This document shows positions 60,242 to 64,000 of a stretch of 64,000 bases of DNA, in pieces (within the stretch, counting starts at the first letter, position 1; each line of letters starts with the position of its first letter). The notes beneath the pieces are model-generated. The model searched no databases. It was not told the DNA's origin and worked only from the letters and a program-made list of their open reading frames with translations. Position numbers and translations under genes: made by a program. This DNA comes from Deinococcus budaensis (GTDB lineage: Bacteria > Deinococcota > Deinococci > Deinococcales > Deinococcaceae), in assembly GCF_014201885.1 (NCBI RefSeq), contig NZ_JACHFN010000001.1, forward strand, positions 186,001-250,000, in the 5' to 3' direction.

Positions 60242-60272
60242 GCCCGCACGGTTTGCGCTCCAGTTCGCGCGC

Positions 60273-60278
60273 TAGCCT
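60273..60278 (+). promoter_or_regulatory. -10 box TAGCCT, leaderless start of S41 peptidase homologue
   Basis: TAGCCT lies six bases before the GTG at 60285. Confidence 0.55.
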
Positions 60279-60284
60279 GGAGGC

Positions 60285-61673
60285 GTGCGCCACAACCCAC
60301 GTTTTTTGCGCGTCCTCGCGCTCGCGGCCCTGACTTCCGCTCTGGCGCAGGCCAGTCCCGCCAGCGACCTGTTCGGCGCCGCCACCCGCGCGGTGGAGAC
60401 CCGGTATTTCGGCTGGTCCACCGCCGACCGCGCGGCGCTGAGCGGCAAGTACGCGGCGGTCTTAGAGGAGCGCTGCGCGCCCCAGGGCGACGCCTGCGAC
60501 TACGCGACCGCCCGCAAGGTCGTGGGCGAACTGCTGACCGAGCTGGGCGACCCCCACACCAACCTGCGCGACCCCGAGGGTGCCGAGCGGCTGGCCGAGG
60601 TCTCGCAAAACCGCGCCGTGAGCCGCACGGGCGCCCGCGTGGTGCGCGTGACCGGCGGCCTGCTGGTGGTGTCGGTGATGCCCGGCAGCCCCGCCGAGGC
60701 CTCGGGCGTGCGGCGATTCGACCTGCTGACCCGCGTGAACGGCCAACCTGCCGGAAAGGACGCGGCGGGCCAGGACCTCGCTGCCGGGCCGAACGAGTTC
60801 GTGCGGCTGGAGCGGACGGGGGCGCCCATTCCGGTCACCCTGCGCCGCGCCGGGGCGCCCGACCGCGACCTCAGCCTGACGACCGCCCGGCTTCAGGCGC
60901 GCGACGAGCCGACCCTGGCCTGGGCCGGACCCGGGGGCAAGACAGCCGTGATTCAGCTGCCGACCTTCCTGTCTTCCGACAGCTCCGAGCTGTTCCTGAC
61001 CCGGCTGGGCGAGGCGCGGGCGGGCGGCGCGGCGGCGCTGGTCGTGGACCTGCGCTACAACGGCGGCGGCTCGCTGGGTGAATGCGTGGCGGCGGCCAGC
61101 GCCTTTGGTCCGGTGCTGTACCAGTCGCGCTGGCAGGGTGGGGGCCACACCTACGGCGGCCTGCGCGGCGAAGAGGCGCTGCCCCTGCTGGCGCGGGCCG
61201 CGAAGCCAGACTGGAACGTCTGGCCGGGGCCGCTCGCGGTGCTGGTCGGCCCCGGCACCGCCTCGTGCGCCGAGGTCTTCACCTACCACGCGCGGCGGGC
61301 GGGCGCCGTCGTGGTGGGCGAGCGGACGCGCGGCGTGGGCAACAGCGGCGTGCTGTTCGAGCCGATGCCCGACGGCGGCGTGCTGTCCCTGACGGTGCTG
61401 CGCGCCTACACCGACGCCGACGAGGCGCTGCCCGCCTTCCTGACGCCGGACGTCTCCGCGCCCACCGACATCGCGGCCCTGACGGCCGAGGGCCGCGACA
61501 CCACCCTGGAAGCCGCGCTGACGGCCCTGAGCGCCCTGGCCACCCAGCAGGGCGCGGCGGGGGGAGACGGGGCCGCCACGGTGACGCGCGCCGGAGCCAC
61601 GCCTCCAAAGGCGGCCAGGACGACAGACGCCCCCCGGCCCGGCGGCGCTAGCCTGGGCGCAGGCAGAAGGTGA
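60285..61673 (+). CDS. S41 family peptidase homologue with PDZ domain
   Basis: Exported protein of 462 residues: signal peptide ([15 protein letters not shown]), a helical lead, a PDZ-like domain ([25 protein letters not shown]) and an S41 core with [27 protein letters not shown] (candidate nucleophile Ser) and [13 protein letters not shown]-terminal processing peptidases normally carry a Lys in GEKTFGKG; here that position is not Lys. It may use the alternative tricorn-like chemistry, or be inactive. The C-terminal 60 residues are low-complexity. Confidence 0.86.
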   Translation: MRHNPRFLRVLALAALTSALAQASPASDLFGAATRAVETRYFGWSTADRAALSGKYAAVLEERCAPQGDACDYATARKVVGELLTELGDPHTNLRDPEGAERLAEVSQNRAVSRTGARVVRVTGGLLVVSVMPGSPAEASGVRRFDLLTRVNGQPAGKDAAGQDLAAGPNEFVRLERTGAPIPVTLRRAGAPDRDLSLTTARLQARDEPTLAWAGPGGKTAVIQLPTFLSSDSSELFLTRLGEARAGGAAALVVDLRYNGGGSLGECVAAASAFGPVLYQSRWQGGGHTYGGLRGEEALPLLARAAKPDWNVWPGPLAVLVGPGTASCAEVFTYHARRAGAVVVGERTRGVGNSGVLFEPMPDGGVLSLTVLRAYTDADEALPAFLTPDVSAPTDIAALTAEGRDTTLEAALTALSALATQQGAAGGDGAATVTRAGATPPKAARTTDAPRPGGASLGAGRR

Positions 61674-61812
61674 CGCTGGCCGCCCAGTACGCGGGAACCC
61701 GCCCGTAGACTAGACTCCAGGTGTCACGCTTCCCCGCCTTCTTCTCGCCCCGCGCTCCGGGGCCGCCTTTGACCGCCCGGCCCCAGCCCGCAGCCACACA
61801 GGGGGTAGCCCA

Positions 61813-64000
<2,188 letters not shown>

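Overview
The window is a high-GC chromosomal segment that most likely comes from a Deinococcus species. The evidence is a Thermus/Deinococcus-type homocitrate synthase at the left edge, a RecQ helicase with more than one HRDC domain, a fused SecDF, menaquinone-style respiratory accessory genes, and a striking number of genes whose start codon lies only 5-9 bases after a TANNNT -10 box with no Shine-Dalgarno sequence (leaderless transcription, known to be common in Deinococcus). I see no rRNA, tRNA, CRISPR array, insertion sequence or prophage. The species is not determinable by eye.

Layout. 1-6.2 kb: truncated homocitrate synthase, aldo/keto reductase, MATE exporter, a MaoC hydratase / CitE-like lyase pair, a luciferase-like flavin oxidoreductase and a GNAT acetyltransferase. 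6.2-16.5 kb: a complete System I cytochrome c maturation set split in two. ccdA-ccmA-ccmB lies at 14.4-16.5 kb. ccmC-D-E-F-G-H lies at 8.0-12.4 kb and is followed by a CcmI-like TPR protein fused to a cytochrome c domain and by a Rieske protein. A leucine-rich-repeat gene and a divergent lipoprotein gene sit between the halves. 16.7-20.7 kb: a 1010-residue DUF4062-STAND ATPase-TPR protein convergent with an Mrr-type endonuclease, the most defence-like part of the window. 20.8-28.5 kb: ilvD, a small CxxC protein, a Tat-exported intradiol dioxygenase, secDF, and small secreted or membrane proteins. 28.7-32.7 kb: the conserved rimP-nusA-ylxR-infB operon, with an attenuator-like leader. 32.8-40.3 kb: a cell-surface polysaccharide region (LCP ligase, two GT2 glycosyltransferases, a Wzm/Wzt-type exporter, a methyltransferase and a polysaccharide deacetylase). 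40.5-48.4 kb: a membrane-anchored phospholipase D protein, an acyl-CoA dehydrogenase homologue, an NPCBM/delta-60-repeat lipoprotein, an AcuI/YhdH reductase and unknowns. 48.5-56.3 kb: recQ, an MFS exporter, an alpha/beta hydrolase, a membrane protein, an acyl-CoA dehydrogenase and an unknown. 56.4-61.7 kb: class III aminotransferase, nucleotidyltransferase, NUDIX, FAH-family hydrolase and an S41 peptidase homologue. 61.8 kb to the right edge: a ClpC-type unfoldase lacking most of the usual middle domain, cut by the window end.

How the parts work together. The ccm genes export and attach haem to apocytochromes, and the two redox genes at the end of that run probably use the product. The polysaccharide block assembles, exports across the inner membrane and modifies a surface glycan. 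The rimP-infB operon is core translation and transcription machinery. The best candidates for something undescribed are the DUF4062-STAND-TPR / Mrr neighbourhood, the CcmI-cytochrome c fusion with its Rieske partner, the mutually exclusive hairpins ahead of rimP, and several short dispersed repeats, two of which have entered coding sequence.
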